NCBI GenBank assembly: GCA_911728435.2
Contig: OU452202.1
Coordinates: forward strand, 13,805,135 to 13,869,134
Length of the DNA stretch: 64,000 nucleotides
Direction: 5' to 3'
Source: Apoderus coryli
Taxonomy: Eukaryota; Arthropoda; Insecta; Coleoptera; Attelabidae
Part shown: piece by piece, positions 1-13,110 of the stretch
How positions within the stretch are numbered: the stretch's first letter is position 1
Layout: the number at the start of each line of letters is the position of its first letter
Translations under genes and position numbers: made by a program
Notes under the pieces: generated by a model
The model's database searches: none
What the model was told of the DNA's origin: nothing
The model's input: only the letters and a program-made list of their open reading frames with translations

Positions 1-570
1 ATAAAATGGAAACTGCTAACAAAATTTTGCATCAAATCAAATTTCACTATTATAATAGAAAAATGTAAAATTGTCAATATTTTGAAAACTATCAGTTTTT
101 GGGATAGACACCTTTTCATAAACTTCCGCTTATTTTTGAGGCAAAAGAAATAAAAAAATATAAAATGGGGGGTTGCCATTTAAAAATTTTGAATTTTGAC
201 ACATTTTTTATTTTGATTTTTTTCCATTTTTTTTCAAATACCCTGTATTGATATTTACTAAAAAAATATACGTAGGCGCCTAAACTAGGTCTAAATCTCC
301 TAGGACAATGGTCGCCAACAACAATAGGTATAACATATTATGCATGAAATATGTTTAGAATTATAAGGAGAATCCAAAAAATATATAATTTATATAAAGT
401 CGCATTTGAAATAAGAAAGTTGACACCCATTTCCGGTAAGTACTAGATTCTTGCAAACATTTTACCCGAATTGGTCTCGTCGACATACGGACTACACCAG
501 ATTTTCAGATTGTTCCACAGTGTAGTTTCTCCATAATCGATCGATTCCCTTCCCGCGGTGGGACAGCCGG
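1..570. repeat. left arm of a long inverted repeat
   Basis: This stretch is repeated in inverted orientation at about 7983-8605. Shared blocks include the GC-rich ending around 545-570 (cccttcccgcggtgggac against gtcccaccgggaaggg), the stretch ending in cccatttccgg near 430, and the ggggggttgccatttaaaaat stretch near 165-185 (read here as two blocks). The right arm carries about 115 bp that the left lacks. The left arm may extend beyond the window. No coding signal was found. Confidence 0.8.
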
Positions 571-1985
571 TTAAATAATATACTTTATTTTATTAACTAA
601 CATAGTAAATTTAGACGATATATTTATACACACTTATCATTACCAGTTTTATAAAAAAAACTGTTTTACAATGTAATAATCTAAACATACACACATCGAC
701 TGGTTCCCAATGTAGCCTAATTTACTTGTTCTTGGCTTGTCTAAAAAATGCTGTGAAAATACCTTCGATTCATTTTAATAGAGTGTATTTGTCGATTATC
801 AGAAATATTTCTATAATTTTAGTTCCGCTAACAACACAAGTCCTCATTAATTCGTAGTTCGGCAACTTTTTCATTTATCATAATCAATTAAACTATAGAA
901 CACCGCTAAAATTAATTATAATTACTATCGAAATGGAACTAATTAATTCCTTGTTGGAAAATAGATGAGTTTGATAACTTTAATTTAGTTTTAGAATTGT
1001 TTACAGTGAAAATAATTGTTTTAAATTGAATTTAATGCATCTATACCTTTGAAAGTAGTGACCCGAAATATTTAAATTCAATAGATTTAATAAAAAAAAA
1101 TTATTATTATTTGTTTCTGCCATCCTAAGTATAAAATTGCATTTCTGTCAGTTATCACGCCATTTATATTTATTTAATAATTATATGTCATATTTTTTTG
1201 AATTTCAAAGTTTCTACCTCTCGCTCAGTCAGTCGACGATCTTCTACCATCCGAAGCGACACACGCTGAATGTTTGGCTGTTACAGAAATACATGGTCCG
1301 CCAGAAAGCGTGTCATTGTTAACAGATGTGTAGCCATTTTTGAACCGCTTTTATTGTAATTTTCCATGCAAAAGCCTTCTGCATCATTTTAATAGTTTCC
1401 TCAAAAATTTGAAGTAAACCTTCATTCTTTAAGACGGTCTCTCCGTCATTTTTGAAGATAAAAACGACCGCGAAAACGTACTGTATATAAACGCATATGA
1501 ATCCTGAACTAACAACTCCCGGTGGTAACTGTGAGTTTGCGAGGAGGCAGTTGTTACGTCGTACCCCAAAGGTTGCATGACGTCTAGAGGTAGAGGGTTT
1601 TATATACGTGTACAACGGATAGCACAAATTCCTTGGCCGAAAATATAATGATTTAGTTCAACTTATCTATATATTTATAAAATTGCTTGGTTTGGGCGCT
1701 AGAGCGCTTTAAAAGTGAATATTTTCTTTACGTTTAAATGAATCGAAAAATATTTGATAGATGTTATTCATTTTTTAGACGTGTATCTAAAAAATTAATA
1801 ACATCTATCAAATATTTTTCGCCAATAAACTACAGTATTTTTATTGAAGAAATACCAATTTCTAAAATTACAGGGTGTGTAAAAGCTTTGTATAATCAAT
1901 ACCAGATTTTTTTCTGTGAATAGTTAATTTTGTTACGAAACTCTCTTACAAAATTTTGGTTTAGAATTTGTGCTATTCTGTTGTA
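571..1985. other. gene-free AT-rich stretch
   Basis: I see no supported gene here. Short reading frames at 1137-1322 and 1319-1627 lack recognisable motifs. A short inverted pair near 1740-1820 (aaatatttgatagatgtta and its complement) could form a hairpin, but nothing further is supported. Confidence 0.5.
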
Positions 1986-3357
1986 CAGGGTGAGCAAAAC
2001 TCGATGTCCCAGCTCTGTTAGGAGAAAATGAAAAACGATTGAAAAATTCTGAAAAGAGATTCTTAAATGGGATTAAGTAAGCTCCATTTTAACGCACATT
2101 TGATTTTGTTTCCAAATTTGGAAACTAAAGTGAATGACGTCAATAACTTTTTTTTGTCAGGAACATACCTATATATATTCATATTCAAAAGAGCTAATTT
2201 TTTTAAGCAACTTTTGTAAAGAAAAAAATTTGCTATCTTCATTCGTAAAAAAATTAAGAGCAAATTTTTAGAAAAAACTATTATCAAAAATTCGCAACTT
2301 TCACAATTTTTAAACAAGTAGGCTTTGGAAACAAACTGCAATTATATATGTCAATAATAAAACTAATGGTTGACAAATAGTCATTTAATGTGTGCATTTT
2401 ATGTTAAATGTTTACGCATAACGAAAAAGTTGACATGTTATTTGTCAATCCGATTGAAAATAAGGACATTTTGGCATTAACTTTGGTGTGGTAGTATTAA
2501 CGGGCATTTAATTGCTTCATACTTTTACGAACGTGCAGTGAAGAATATTTGCAATTTCTTCAAGAGCAACTTTCTGTGCTTCTCGAAAATGTCCCATTGC
2601 AGTTACGAGCAAGTATGTTTTTCCAGCAACGAGGGCGGCGCTCCAAGCAAGAATTGCTGACACATAATTTAGATGCATGCAATGAACTCTCAAGAGAAAT
2701 GTTATGTAAGGCCTCAGGAAGAGAAATAAGGAGGAGATTAGATAAGCATTTACAACTAGGAGGTGTTCACATTGAAAATTTGTTGTAGTGATTGATTTCC
2801 TATAATTAATTAGTAGTAACTTATAGTATTACTATGTTTAATTCTGTGGTAATAATAGTTACTATTAAATAATATCATCTGTTTTTGTAGTGTTTAATAA
2901 GTAATTATTATTAACACCCGATGGATAATACGTATCTTCTCTCTTGACTGAATATCAAATCTTTGACTTATATTAGAAGTTATCACACGAATACTCTTTG
3001 TCAACCATTAGTTTAAGTATTGACAAATATAATTGCAGTTTGTTTCCAAAGCCTACTTGTGTAAAAGTTGTGACGGTTGCGAATTTTTCATATTAGTTCT
3101 CTTAGATAGCACATTTTTTTCTTTACAAAAGTTGTTTAGAAAAATTGGCTCTTTTGAAGTATGCAAAATATAGGTATGTTTTTGGAAAAAAAAAAGTTGA
3201 TGACGTCATTTACTTCAGTTTCCAAACTTGGAAACAAAATGAAATATGGGTTAAAATGGAGCTTACTTAATCCTATTTAAGAACCTCTTTTCCGAATTTT
3301 TCTATCGTTTTTCATTTTCTCATAACAGAGCTGGGACATCGAGTTTTGCTCACCCTA
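1986..3357. mobile_element. foldback Tc1/mariner-type element, about 1.4 kb
   Basis: The element begins CAGGGTGAGCAAAACTCGATG, ends with the inverted counterpart, and is flanked by TA on both sides (1984-1985 and 3358-3359), as expected for Tc1/mariner insertions. The arms are about 390 bp (1986-2380 and about 3005-3357) and diverged, so it is not recent. The loop holds a scrambled transposase scrap (2549-2788). This is a non-autonomous, internally deleted derivative. Confidence 0.8.
2549..2788 (+). pseudogene. transposase scrap inside the foldback element
   Basis: The 79-residue frame contains MFFQQ, corresponding to the motif around the second catalytic Asp in this mariner-like group (the following Asp is Arg here), and ends in HIENLL, which resembles the usual C-terminal ending. 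The order and spacing show that the DDE core has been deleted and the two ends joined. It cannot be active. Confidence 0.5.
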
Positions 3358-3855
3358 TACACGCCATTTCCGGACACCCTGTATATCTTGAGACAGACCG
3401 ATTTTTTTAGAAAACTATGATGAACTCTTAACGAAAATGAAATAACTCTAAGCTAAACTAATTTACAGTGTTTAAGTTTTCTTTTCCTGAAATGCCACTT
3501 ATTTTAACTTTTATATACAGGGTGTCCATAAAGTAAGGGAACGGGAGATTATTTTCAAAATGGTACATTTTTAAAAGAAAAGCCGAGACACGTCAATTTT
3601 GATTTATGTTTAGCAATTTTGTAGTTGTTTCAACTTGCAACCCCTATTTTTGAGTACGACACTTTTGAGTTGCTGCTGCCGTCCTGAATACAATGATATG
3701 CCAAAAGTAGGGGGTAACACAATCATTTTTTTGAGCAAATGCAGGTTTTTGTCTCCTTATACAATTTTGAATGTGTCGCTTTGTGATTAATGAAATATAG
3801 AAAATACATAATTAATTTGCTTTCTTTTTTCGATTTCTATAGAACCTTGTTTTTT

Positions 3856-4216
3856 TATAATTTTAACGAATATTTTCTTGGTGAGGTTAGGTTTTTTTTT
3901 TATCTACAATTTGTGACGTATTGTATTTTTTATACTATGACGATTTTTGATCTCCTTCTGTTTTGTACGTTTTTTTTTTTGTTGATAATTTGGTAATTTT
4001 AAGATTGTTTAATTTTTAAATTTGTAATTGTTGATAGTGTTGCTAAAAATAAATAAATACATTTTTAGATTGTCTTGAAGAAAAGAAGATTTATCTTGCC
4101 GAAACGTAGAGAAAGAAAAAATATGACAGGGAACTAACTAAAGTATATAGTTCCAATTATATGATTGTTTGTGTTCGAACCTCACCCCAAGAAAATATTC
4201 GTTAAAATCATAATTA
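3856..4216. repeat. small foldback insertion
   Basis: About 35 bp at 3856-3888 (ending in cttggtgaggtt) recurs inverted at 4178-4216 (starting aacctcaccccaag). The two arms bracket about 290 bp of AT-rich, non-coding sequence. It is most easily read as a MITE-like insertion inside the larger element. Confidence 0.5.
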
Positions 4217-4239
4217 ATTTTGTTTTTGGGAGGACTATT

Positions 4240-4500
4240 TAGAGCATTTGGTCAAAGTGGGCACCGTTAACTGTTTGGCATAGGGCTAACCTTTCCACAA
4301 ACGAACGTTGCACGTTTTCTATGATCTCGGGCTTGATCAATTGCATCTGCGCGTTTGAATGCGGTGTCTTAATTCATCTAATTTCTGTGACCTATTTAGA
4401 TAAACCCGGTTTTTGAGATGTCCTCATAAAAACAAGTCTAAGAGGTTGAAATCGGGCGATCTCGCTGTGTGACTAAACAATAACTAAGTAGGTATGTAAT
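4240..4500 (-). pseudogene. mariner-like transposase C-terminal relic
   Basis: Read on the minus strand, this gives the third catalytic-Asp neighbourhood (RSPDFNLLDLFL, then GHLKNRVYLNR). After frameshifts follows an IKPEIIENVQ-like helical stretch and a C-terminal TVNGAHFDQML-like ending spread over different frames. In-frame stops and at least two frameshifts are present. It belongs to the enclosing element and is inactive. Confidence 0.6.
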
Positions 4501-6224
4501 AAAACGGACGGGCAATGGAATTTACTGTTGTCCGGCCCTGTGGTTATGTCTGAGTTTTATGGTTTATATTAGTTTGGGAATATTATTTAAGTAGATTGTA
4601 TACAAATGTTCTAAACTCAGTCATAAAATTCAAGGGTTTGTTTTCTATTTATCTTATCTTCCTTTGATATGGGTTTTACAACATCTGCAAGTAATACAAG
4701 TATTATCTTTGCCTAAAGGAATTGTTAGGTACCTAAAAAAAAACAACCTTTTTTCTTATTCGAAGAATGACATGTTGGAAATACCGGGTGGTCTAAACAC
4801 TCAAAACCATCGATATATCTTCATGCAAATTAAATGTCGAACATTTTTTATTATATACAAAAAGCTAGTTGGAAGGCGTCACGGTTTCCCATATCAAAAT
4901 AATATATATAACGGGCGCATAAAAAATTATGGGTTTTTGTCCAGTCGCGAACTCCAAACTCACAAATCTTTATTAAAGTCGACATACAAATAAAAATGTA
5001 TCTTATTTTGTAATGTTCTCACCCTGTAAATGTATTTGGGTATATATTGTAAAATGCCTTTTTTTTTCTGATTGGTTTATTTTCATTTTGTATTACCTAC
5101 TATGTGACTTTTATGAGGCAATTCTGAAAAGGCAATAGGACTTTAAGATGAGAATGGTTCTAGCCTTGATTGAGTAAAGTCGTGTTTTCTCTAGTTGTAT
5201 AAAGGTTAAATTAAATATTTTAATTTGTTTTTGGACTTGGTATAATTTTCAGTCAAGAATTATTTTCTAGTTTTTTTTTCATGTTTTAAAGTATCTGAGT
5301 CCATTTCTTTCTCATTCTGAAGTAGTGAATTGTATAAAGTTCCGTAAGTTTTGATATTCTTGTAATTGAAGGCCTTTTTGTTTAATCAGTTTTTGTTAAA
5401 TAAAGTTTAAAGTTATTTCTTTTAGTAATTGAAATAAATTCCGTTTTCACTAGTATATTAAAGTCTCGTATAGGAATTAATATAATTATTCGGATTATAT
5501 TAATTTTCCTATTTTTAAGTAGTACAAGTAATAACTACGATTTTCTTTTAAATTCTCATTATCGCTTAATTGTTTTATTCTTTTTCTTTTATATTATACA
5601 TATTTATTTCTTGTTGTTATTCATTTTCTTTAATTAGTTTTAATTATTAAATTAGTTGATTTTAGCCCACAAACTTTGTGTTTTATTTATAATACAGTTT
5701 TCGATAAATTATTGACAAAAGGGTCAACCAATTAAATATTTCTTTTTAATTAAAGTCGGTGACTGGAAGTGATACAAGATTATAATGGTAAGTAATTTTG
5801 CATTACTCCAATACAGATTAATAAAGCTTATTTTAGTTGTTTGGTTATTTCAAATAATAATTTGATTCTGTTATTATTCAAGTTGATATTCTTTGTCTGT
5901 TCTTCATTTGAAACCGCTCGTAAAACTTGAATCGAACCCGTAACAATTCGAATAGCATATTGGGGTTCATTCGGATTGAGCTATAACATTAGTATTCTTT
6001 CTGAATGTATATAACACCCGCTAATTTCAAAATGGTTACAGGTATAGTCCGATTCTAGTAGTAGTTAATACAATAACACCAGTAGCAGCGTAGCTCAAAA
6101 TACTAAAATAAACTTAGTTCTCTGTCTCTCTTTTTATTATTGGCCTCTACAACTAAGGTAATTTAGCCATTTATGTTAGTTAATTTAATTGAGTGAGTTT
6201 GGACCTACAGTTTAGCGTTGAATC

Positions 6225-6410
6225 CGTATCACGGTCAGACTGCCAGATGCCAGCACCTAAGACTATGTAGCCCATAACTACATGGCATTGGCAAGTCTAC
6301 CGACTCGGCCGGGAGCACCGTCCACCCATGCCACCAGGTACTTTAATACCATGATCACGTCGACACGCGCTTGAACATGTGGGCATCTTCCGCCCTATAA
6401 ACTTAGTTAG
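6225..6410. other. GC-richer unidentified block
   Basis: This block of about 185 bp (agactgccagatgccagcac through cgcgcttgaacatgtgg) is clearly richer in G and C than its surroundings and lies inside the 3518-6695 element. No reading frame, RNA fold or known repeat was recognised. It may be captured host sequence. Confidence 0.35.
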
Positions 6411-6695
6411 GAAAACCTGCCATTTCTCAAAAATTTTCTTTTGTTACCCCCCACATGTTGCACATCTTTTTACTCAGGACGACAGCAGCAACTCAAAGGT
6501 GCCCTAAAATATAGAGGTTTCAATTTGAAACAAACATGACTTAGATGGTGGCGCCGCCATACGGCAGATTTCAGGTCAAATACGTAGGCTACAAAATTCC
6601 TAAACACAAATCAAAACTGACGAGTCTCGACTTTGTTTTTACAAATGTACCATTTTGAAAATAATCGCCCGTTCCGTTACTTTATGGACACCCTG

Positions 6696-7982
6696 TATTA
6701 TTTTCATGATATTGTATATTACTTTTGTTGCTACTAGGAATTCCCAACATATTAAGGGTTAGCTGTATTTCATATATCTGTCATCTTTCCTATCACGATA
6801 CATATGATAATCAATCACAATCTGTCAAGAACAAAAGTGTGCACAAAATGTATAAGAAAAAAACTGTATAATACATAATATTGACTTACCGCTGTTCGTT
6901 CTCTACCCCTTGAACTCGCTTTCTCTTTTCTCTATCTGAACTGTTGGTTTTTTTTGTTCTATGTGCTGTGGTTATTCAATTGTATCGACGACGAAATATC
7001 AGCGTAAAGGTTACGTCGAGGAGTTGGGAAATAGCATCCCGTTCCACGACCGATTTTCCGCCGATGCCATTTTCCTTCTGGTGGTGTGGGAAATAATGCA
7101 TTTTCCGGACTTTTGAGAACGATATGATGAAGTGCGACGCTTGAAAATCTGTAAAGTGGAATGAGTGTACTCGATGAAATCCATGTTACATGTTAGTCGT
7201 AGTATTTGGGAGATATTGATTACTATATACATGCAGTGTTAAAATTTTATTACAATTTGAAGTTTGTTATACAGGGTATACCAAATATGGTGGCTTATTA
7301 GAAGTATCTCGGATTCGAAAAACGATGGCAAGTTGAAAAATTGGACTATTTTTGACAATGCTAATTTGCTAGATCCTCTTACACGAAATACCATCTTGAT
7401 TTTTTCAATCTTTTGGTTTTTTCTTTCGCCTCAAATAAAAAAAAAACGTTTTAAAGCAAAATGGGATAGATATTTGCTGACTATACAGGGTGTGTCAAAA
7501 AGCGCGGCAATAATAAAGTTCTGTTTAAGGTATATATACGGAATTGGAAAATACGATCCAATAAGCCACAAATTGGTTTGTGCAAAATGGGTTTCTATGA
7601 AAGATAGACGATTTCATCACGCTGCTTGTTTTTATCATACTTTACTGCTTGACGGGCATCTACCATATTTGTTCGAAAAGATTAAGTTTTTAAGACTCAT
7701 AAAATATCAAGATTTTGTGTACTTCTTAAAAGTGAACTGTTAAATTTATTTGGTTAAAGCGTAATTTTCATATCGTGTTGTGGTTATCATTTCGAATTTA
7801 ATTTTATTTTGTTTTAGTTCTTTTTCTTTTTTTTTTTTCATTAATTATTGTTCAAATTAATTTTGTTAATCGTAAGTTATCGGGAACTTTTATACTTTTT
7901 ACCACCTTCTCACCCTTTTTGCAGTTATTTTTGGCTTCTTGTAATTATGATTGTGTTTGTTATTATGTTTACACGTTATTAT
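6696..7982. other. stretch without a supported gene
   Basis: Frames at 7011-7232 (minus) and 7264-7743 (plus) are open but carry no motif I recognise. Two CAGGGTRTNCCAAA/CAGGGTGTGTCAAA-like motifs (7272 and 7485) show that fragments of short Tc1/mariner-type repeats are present. The long frame at 7264 may be chance reading through such repeats. Confidence 0.4.
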
Positions 7983-8605
7983 AACGGGTGTCCCACCGGG
8001 AAGGGATTCGATCGATTATGGAGAAACTATACTGTGGGACAATCTGAAAATCTGGTGTGGTACTTAGGTCGACGGGAACAATTCGGCTAAAATGTTTTCA
8101 AGAATCTTGCGCTTCCGGTTATACCGGAAATGGGTGTCAACTTCCTTATTTCTAATACGACCCTATATAAGTTATATTCTTTTTGGATTCTCCTTGTAAT
8201 TCTAATCATATTTCATACATAATATGTTATACCTATCCCAAGCCGTTTTCGAAATATTTGAAATTTTATGTCAAAAATTACGTCTTCAGAATAAAGAATA
8301 ATAACAATTTTTTATTTTATGGAAGCTTTAATAATTTAATTTGTTAGAATATCCTAGGAGATATAGACCTACCTTAGCCGCCTACATATATTTTTTTAGT
8401 AAATATTAATACAGGGTATTTAAAAAAAAAGGGTAAAAAATCAAATTGAAAAAAGTGTCATAAATCAAAATTTTTAAATGGCAACCCCCCATTTTATATT
8501 TTTTTGCATCAAAAATAAGGGCAAGTTTATGAAAGGATGTCTATCCCAAAAACTGATAGTTTTCAAAATATTGGCAATTTTACATTTTTCTATTACAATA
8601 TGATA
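7983..8605. repeat. right arm of the long inverted repeat
   Basis: This is the inverted partner of 1-570. It starts acgggtgtcccaccgggaag and contains an internal ACAGGGTATTT motif at 8412. About 115 bp around 8245-8360 is absent from the left arm. The two arms bracket 7.4 kb holding two other foldback elements. Confidence 0.75.
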
Positions 8606-8639
8606 TATATGATTTTGAAATTTATATTGATATGATTTT

Positions 8640-9186
8640 AGTTGGTCATGATGGCTTTAGATAGCAAATACACATTTGACAAAAATAATCAACAACTATG
8701 ACAAACTGTAGACATTAATTAGTAGTAATAATCAAGGCGGGCGTATAAATTATACTAACGAATACTATCTAAATTTGTTTATTATTAATGGAGAATGGTG
8801 CTTTTAGAAAAGCCAGACTCCACTGCAAATTTTCTCACAGATGTCGTAGGATATGCCATGAAGTACCACAGTACAGCTTCATCGTCACAAATGGGTTTCC
8901 TTCGTTTTATTTTTGTCTTTACGGACCCGAAATTTTTGAAATTTTCTAACTTTTGGTGATGGCTTGTGTTTTTCTGGGTACCTGGCACAAAATGTGTCAC
9001 ACGTTTGTGACATCACTCTGTCACATTATCCATAAATAATAAACAAATTTAGATAGTATTCGTTAGTATAATTTATACGCCCTTTATGATTATTACTACT
9101 AAGTAATGTCTACAATTTGTCATAGTTGTTGATTATTTTTGTCAAGTGTCATATTTATTTGCTACCTAAAGCCATCATGGCCAACT
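8640..9186. mobile_element. foldback MITE with a transposase N-terminal scrap
   Basis: Arms of about 150 bp (8640-8790 and 9034-9186) are inverted copies, both containing aatttagatagtattcgttag and tagttgttgattatttttgtc (each partly diverged). The loop encodes, on the minus strand, a helix-turn-helix scrap of a transposase. It is a non-autonomous derivative of a mariner-like element. Confidence 0.75.
8785..9000 (-). pseudogene. transposase helix-turn-helix scrap
   Basis: The 71-residue frame ends in AYPTTSVRKFAVESGFSKST, which looks like the DNA-binding helix-turn-helix found near the N-terminus of mariner-like transposases. A basic linker (KTKIKRRKP) precedes it. No catalytic residues are present. 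The frame survives only because the enclosing foldback element is short. Confidence 0.45.
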
Positions 9187-9189
9187 AAA

Positions 9190-10965
9190 ATGAACACATT
9201 TGATAGATTCAAAATCATTGGCGCAGTCAAATAACATCAACGTTATTGATTAGTAGAATTCTTCCCAAATATTCTTGGATGTTTTAAATTTTTATCGCGT
9301 AAACGAAGCAACATATGAAAAAAATACAAAAAATAAAAAAGTTGTAGCTTTATTGCAAGATAATATTGAAATTAAATCAGCATCAGTGGTGTACATTTTT
9401 TTGTCAATAATTTTTTTTCAATCACTCTCCTAACGCCACTGGACTTAATAATTTTGATCTAGTTATGGCCATATATGCTTCTTATTTCTAACAACAACGC
9501 TGCCAAATTCCAAAGAAATCGGTAAGGAAATATTTGACTTAATTAAAAAAAGAAACCGTTATTGACAAAAAAAATGTAACCCCTCTTTTGGAGACAATGC
9601 ATTTCCGGACGTATGTTTATGCGACCTTTTTTTCATAAAATGACCTGATAAATTGCCTCCTTAAGTATTGCCGTGTCTTTTCGAAGCACTCTCTATATGT
9701 GAATTAATTATGATAGTTGTGACATAAGTGGAGGGCCCTCGGGCAGTTTCTCAATGCGACGCTGACGTGAAGGTGCAGAAGAAATAGTACAGCCACGCGA
9801 AAGCATATGGCTTATATCCTATTTTATTGTTTATCCTTTTATTCAAATTGTATATTATACAGTCCCCAAATTCCAAACACAGCATTAAAAGGCTAGAAGA
9901 AATAGAAATAGTTCGCGGGCCTATCAAACCGAAATCATGTATTTACTTGGGTACAAACAGTATAATTTACTTGAATGTCCCGTCAGCCTCAAAGACAGGA
10001 ATAAGGTTTAGAATAAACATAAGCGGCGGATAAATCGAGTGGGACATAAGTCATATATGTGTATCTATAAAGATACACATATATGCAAGATATATTGGTG
10101 GTTGAAAGAATCAGTTCCACTCAAAATCCTATTACGTTTCTCCAAAATGTCTTATATATGGGATTCTGGGTGAAAATGCATTATACACGAGCGCATCTAT
10201 AAGGGGTTAATCTAAACTATACCAGAGAGAAGGGACTGGCATAAAAAGTTTATCCTTCGAATTTTGAGTCTCTCTTATATTTATATTGTATATTACGTAA
10301 GATGGTGAGAGGCTTTTCGGGAATACAAATTGGAAAGATATGCCGACGGAAATGTCACATAATGTATTGGAACAGATGGTGTCGACAAAGTCGTTTTTTT
10401 AACGCCTTAAGAATATTTTATGGCGTTTAAAGGATTTATCTCAGTTAGTTTTTTTTTTTTTATCGTGATCGTTTCGGTAGTTTCCAGTAAAGAATGCATT
10501 TTTAGAGAATATGACCATCACTTAGACTTGCATTGAATAACTTTCAACCATTATTATTATACCAATAGGGATATATTCTACAGGGTGATCCATCGAAAAA
10601 TATGCACATAGCTTTCCCTTTTTCGCAAAATTGAAAGCATAAAGGCCATTTGCTCGATGTGTTATTCCATAAATAACACTATCTTATGTACTTTATGATT
10701 CAATAAAAAACTTATGATCAAAAGACTAAAAACTGTGTTTTTTATTCAATTCAAATCTTGCCTTAATTTTGGGACACCCTTTATTTATGTCTTGAGTATC
10801 AATGCATTTTTTACACGTTTTTCTTTAAATACCAAAAGGGAAAAGACTGCAAACAAGTGGTCGGAATTCTTTAGTTTGGTAAAATGCCTCAAATTGTTTC
10901 CAAATATTTAAATATACGTAATCCTGGAGAATATATCGGAGTTTATCACATTTCATGTGCATAGT
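9190..10965. other. gene-free stretch with dispersed repeat fragments
   Basis: No gene is supported. The block 9220-9310 recurs inverted at about 27325-27420, and the stretch near 9620-9680 (tttttcataaaatgacctgataaa) recurs near 51785-51830, so parts of dispersed repeats are present. A short palindrome (catatatgtgtatc and its complement) lies at 10052-10085. A CAGGGTGATCCATCG motif at 10581 marks another Tc1/mariner-type end. Confidence 0.5.
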
Positions 10966-10969
10966 AATA

Positions 10970-11400
10970 ATAAATTCAAATTCTTTATTCAGCCATCACA
11001 AATACAAATACTGGACAATTGGCAAGTCAAAAGGCAAAAGATATATACAAATGAACAAAAAATACAGACAACAGCAACACATAGGTACAGCTAAAAAATA
11101 TTCAATAAATTAAAAAAAACAATAAATAAACAAAAAATTACATAGATATCACAGCCGAACACATGATTCGGTAAATTCCTGCAGCGTGTAGAATGTCCCT
11201 GATATTAAAAAATGTTTCAATTTGCGCTTAAATATTTTCTCCGATTGAGATTCCCTCAAGCGGCACGGCAGCATGTTAAAAAAATAAATACCGGAGTATT
11301 GAGGTGACTTTTTATATGAGTCATGGTTAGATCTGGGGAGAAGCAGATGATCACGCCTACGCGTCATGTAACTGTGCAAAGAACCATTTGTTGCGAACAC
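10970..11400 (-). mobile_element. LINE 3' end, copy A
   Basis: The minus strand encodes the C-terminal tail of a non-LTR retrotransposon ORF2 (11149-11400): a TRRRDHLLLPRS motif, then YSGIYFFNMLP, then a Phe/Lys-rich FKRKLKHFL and FYTLQEF ending. Below it lies an A-rich 3' UTR to about 10970. The 5' part, including the reverse transcriptase catalytic core, is missing, as in typical 5'-truncated insertions. Confidence 0.7.
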
Positions 11401-11905
11401 GTAATAATCATTATTCAGCCATTATAAATATTGTACATTGGCAAGTCAATTGATTCAATACACACAACCGGTTCGGTTGTCAATAAATGTAAAAAAAAAA
11501 TAAATAAATACAAAATAAATAAAATATAGATAAAAACAACACATACATCTAAAATCAATCAATAAAACAAATTAATCAAAACAAAATGTGACATAGTTAT
11601 GACAACAGTCGATCATCAGCAATTCAAGATTCAAGATATTTTATCTTAAGTCATACAATAAAATTTTGTACATAGACTCGTCATCTTAACATATAGAAAC
11701 TACAATCGAATATAAAATATGAGAAACACAATGAAAAAGATAATTTATACAATAAAGGACAAACTTTTGACATAAAATAAACATAACACTATCTATACTG
11801 AGGCAGAAAATTCTTGCACACTGTAGAATGCGCCATCCGATAAAAGTTTATTTAGGGATTTTTTGAAAGTGCTCTCGGTTGGGCAGTTCTTTATATTTCA
11901 GGCAG
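11401..11905 (-). mobile_element. LINE 3' end, copy B
   Basis: A second, 5'-truncated copy of a related LINE lies head-to-tail behind copy A. The start of its 3' UTR (cattattcagccattataaatattg) parallels that of copy A (ctttattcagccatcacaaat), and its coding remnant at about 11800-11890 on the minus strand ends in a FYSVQEF-like tail. It stops at the GC-rich cagtggcggctggtcgggg sequence near 11903. Confidence 0.6.
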
Positions 11906-12704
11906 TGGCGGCTGGTCGGGGTAGGCAAGATAGCACCACCTACCTTTAAAACTTCGCCCTAAATTAAATACTCAATTTATTATTATTGACTCCATTAATT
12001 TCATTTTCTACCTTAAACCTTTAAAGCATCCCCTTTACTTCAATAATTATCGGTAAGTATAATATAACTACCGCAAAATAGGTTTACCGCTGGTGCTATA
12101 ACCCACTACCGAGACTTTGCATTTTTACAGGCAACTGTTATCGTCGCCTACACCGTATACACTGTATACCTATGTACATATCAAAAGTTTTGCGCCACCG
12201 GTCACCGGGTAATAGTATGTACTACCAAATACGGCTTAAAATACATGTATTTTGCTCAAAATTGTTGTACTTTTTCTTGAATATATTTAAATAAATATAC
12301 AGAACAAACTGGTGGTGATTGAAACCTTTATATAATACCTATTGAAATAATATGTGTTCTATTGCGTAGGAACGTGTTTACGTTGAGCTTAGGCACCTAC
12401 CGCTGCCGCCTTCTATCTATAGTAGATAGGTAGGTATACTATTTGCACGAATTTCGATTTTTACGTTAGGTATTTTTGTTTACTGTTTTTTACATTACGT
12501 TTGAACTATTTGTTCGTTTGTTGTTTAAATACTAGTGCCATTGATTAAAAAGTGTATGTATTTAATTATTTAATAATAATAGTAATAATATTTTGACTAG
12601 TACAAGTAAAGATTAGTGGTTGTGCTGCACAACTTGTTGCGGTAAGTAGTGATTAGGTAGTAATATTAATGTTTATTCAATACAAATAATTTTGTATTGT
12701 ATTT

Positions 12705-13110
12705 GTATTTGATTATGTATTGGATTGGATTTCGTAGAGTAGTGTTTAGGGCGAGGCAACTACAAATGATTCCTTCCCCGTGTAGGATAATGGTAGTTAT
12801 CTCCACTAGTCCTGGCCTGATGCAAACTTTTATAAACAAAACAAATCAACTTATAAAGATATATACAAGGGACAGTGAGTATACTGTTTTGTCTAAAAAC
12901 ATCTTTACAAGTTCCCCTGCTCGGAATGTCAAATATACATCGAATTGCTGTCTTTTGTAGTATGCCACACAGCCTTTCGACATGCTCCATCCAACTCAAG
13001 CCCGGATCCACAATAACACCCAACAACTTTGCCAACTCTGCCCAAAATAAAGTTAAGTTATTACAATTTATATTGAAATTCAGCGGGTTTCCATATTTAT
13101 TAAAAAGCAA
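12705..13110 (-). pseudogene. LINE ORF2 C-terminal fragment, copy C
   Basis: The minus strand carries KLLGVIVDPGLSWMEHVE, the conserved post-catalytic LGV.D..L.W..H block of non-LTR reverse transcriptases. YKLICFVYKSL and a TRGRNHL motif follow. A stop codon then interrupts, although similarity continues (LPRPKHYSTKSNP) to about 12705. The YADD catalytic region is not present. It is a truncated, decayed copy. Confidence 0.65.

Larger units (their letters stand above)
3518..6695. mobile_element. Tc1/mariner-type element with about 250-bp inverted ends
   Basis: The left end CAGGGTGTCCATAAAGTAAG and the right end ctttatggacaccctg are inverted copies flanked by TA (3516-3517 and 6696-6697). Similarity continues inward: the block gttgctgctgccgtcctga near 3671 matches its complement near 6475. 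The interior carries a minus-strand transposase relic (4240-4500), a small foldback insertion (about 3856-4216), and about 1.7 kb without recognisable coding sequence. Confidence 0.75.

Noticed and set aside
11903..12660. A hAT-type element starting cagtggcggctgg
   Set aside because: No matching inverted terminus or 8-bp duplication could be found, so the assignment is not supported.
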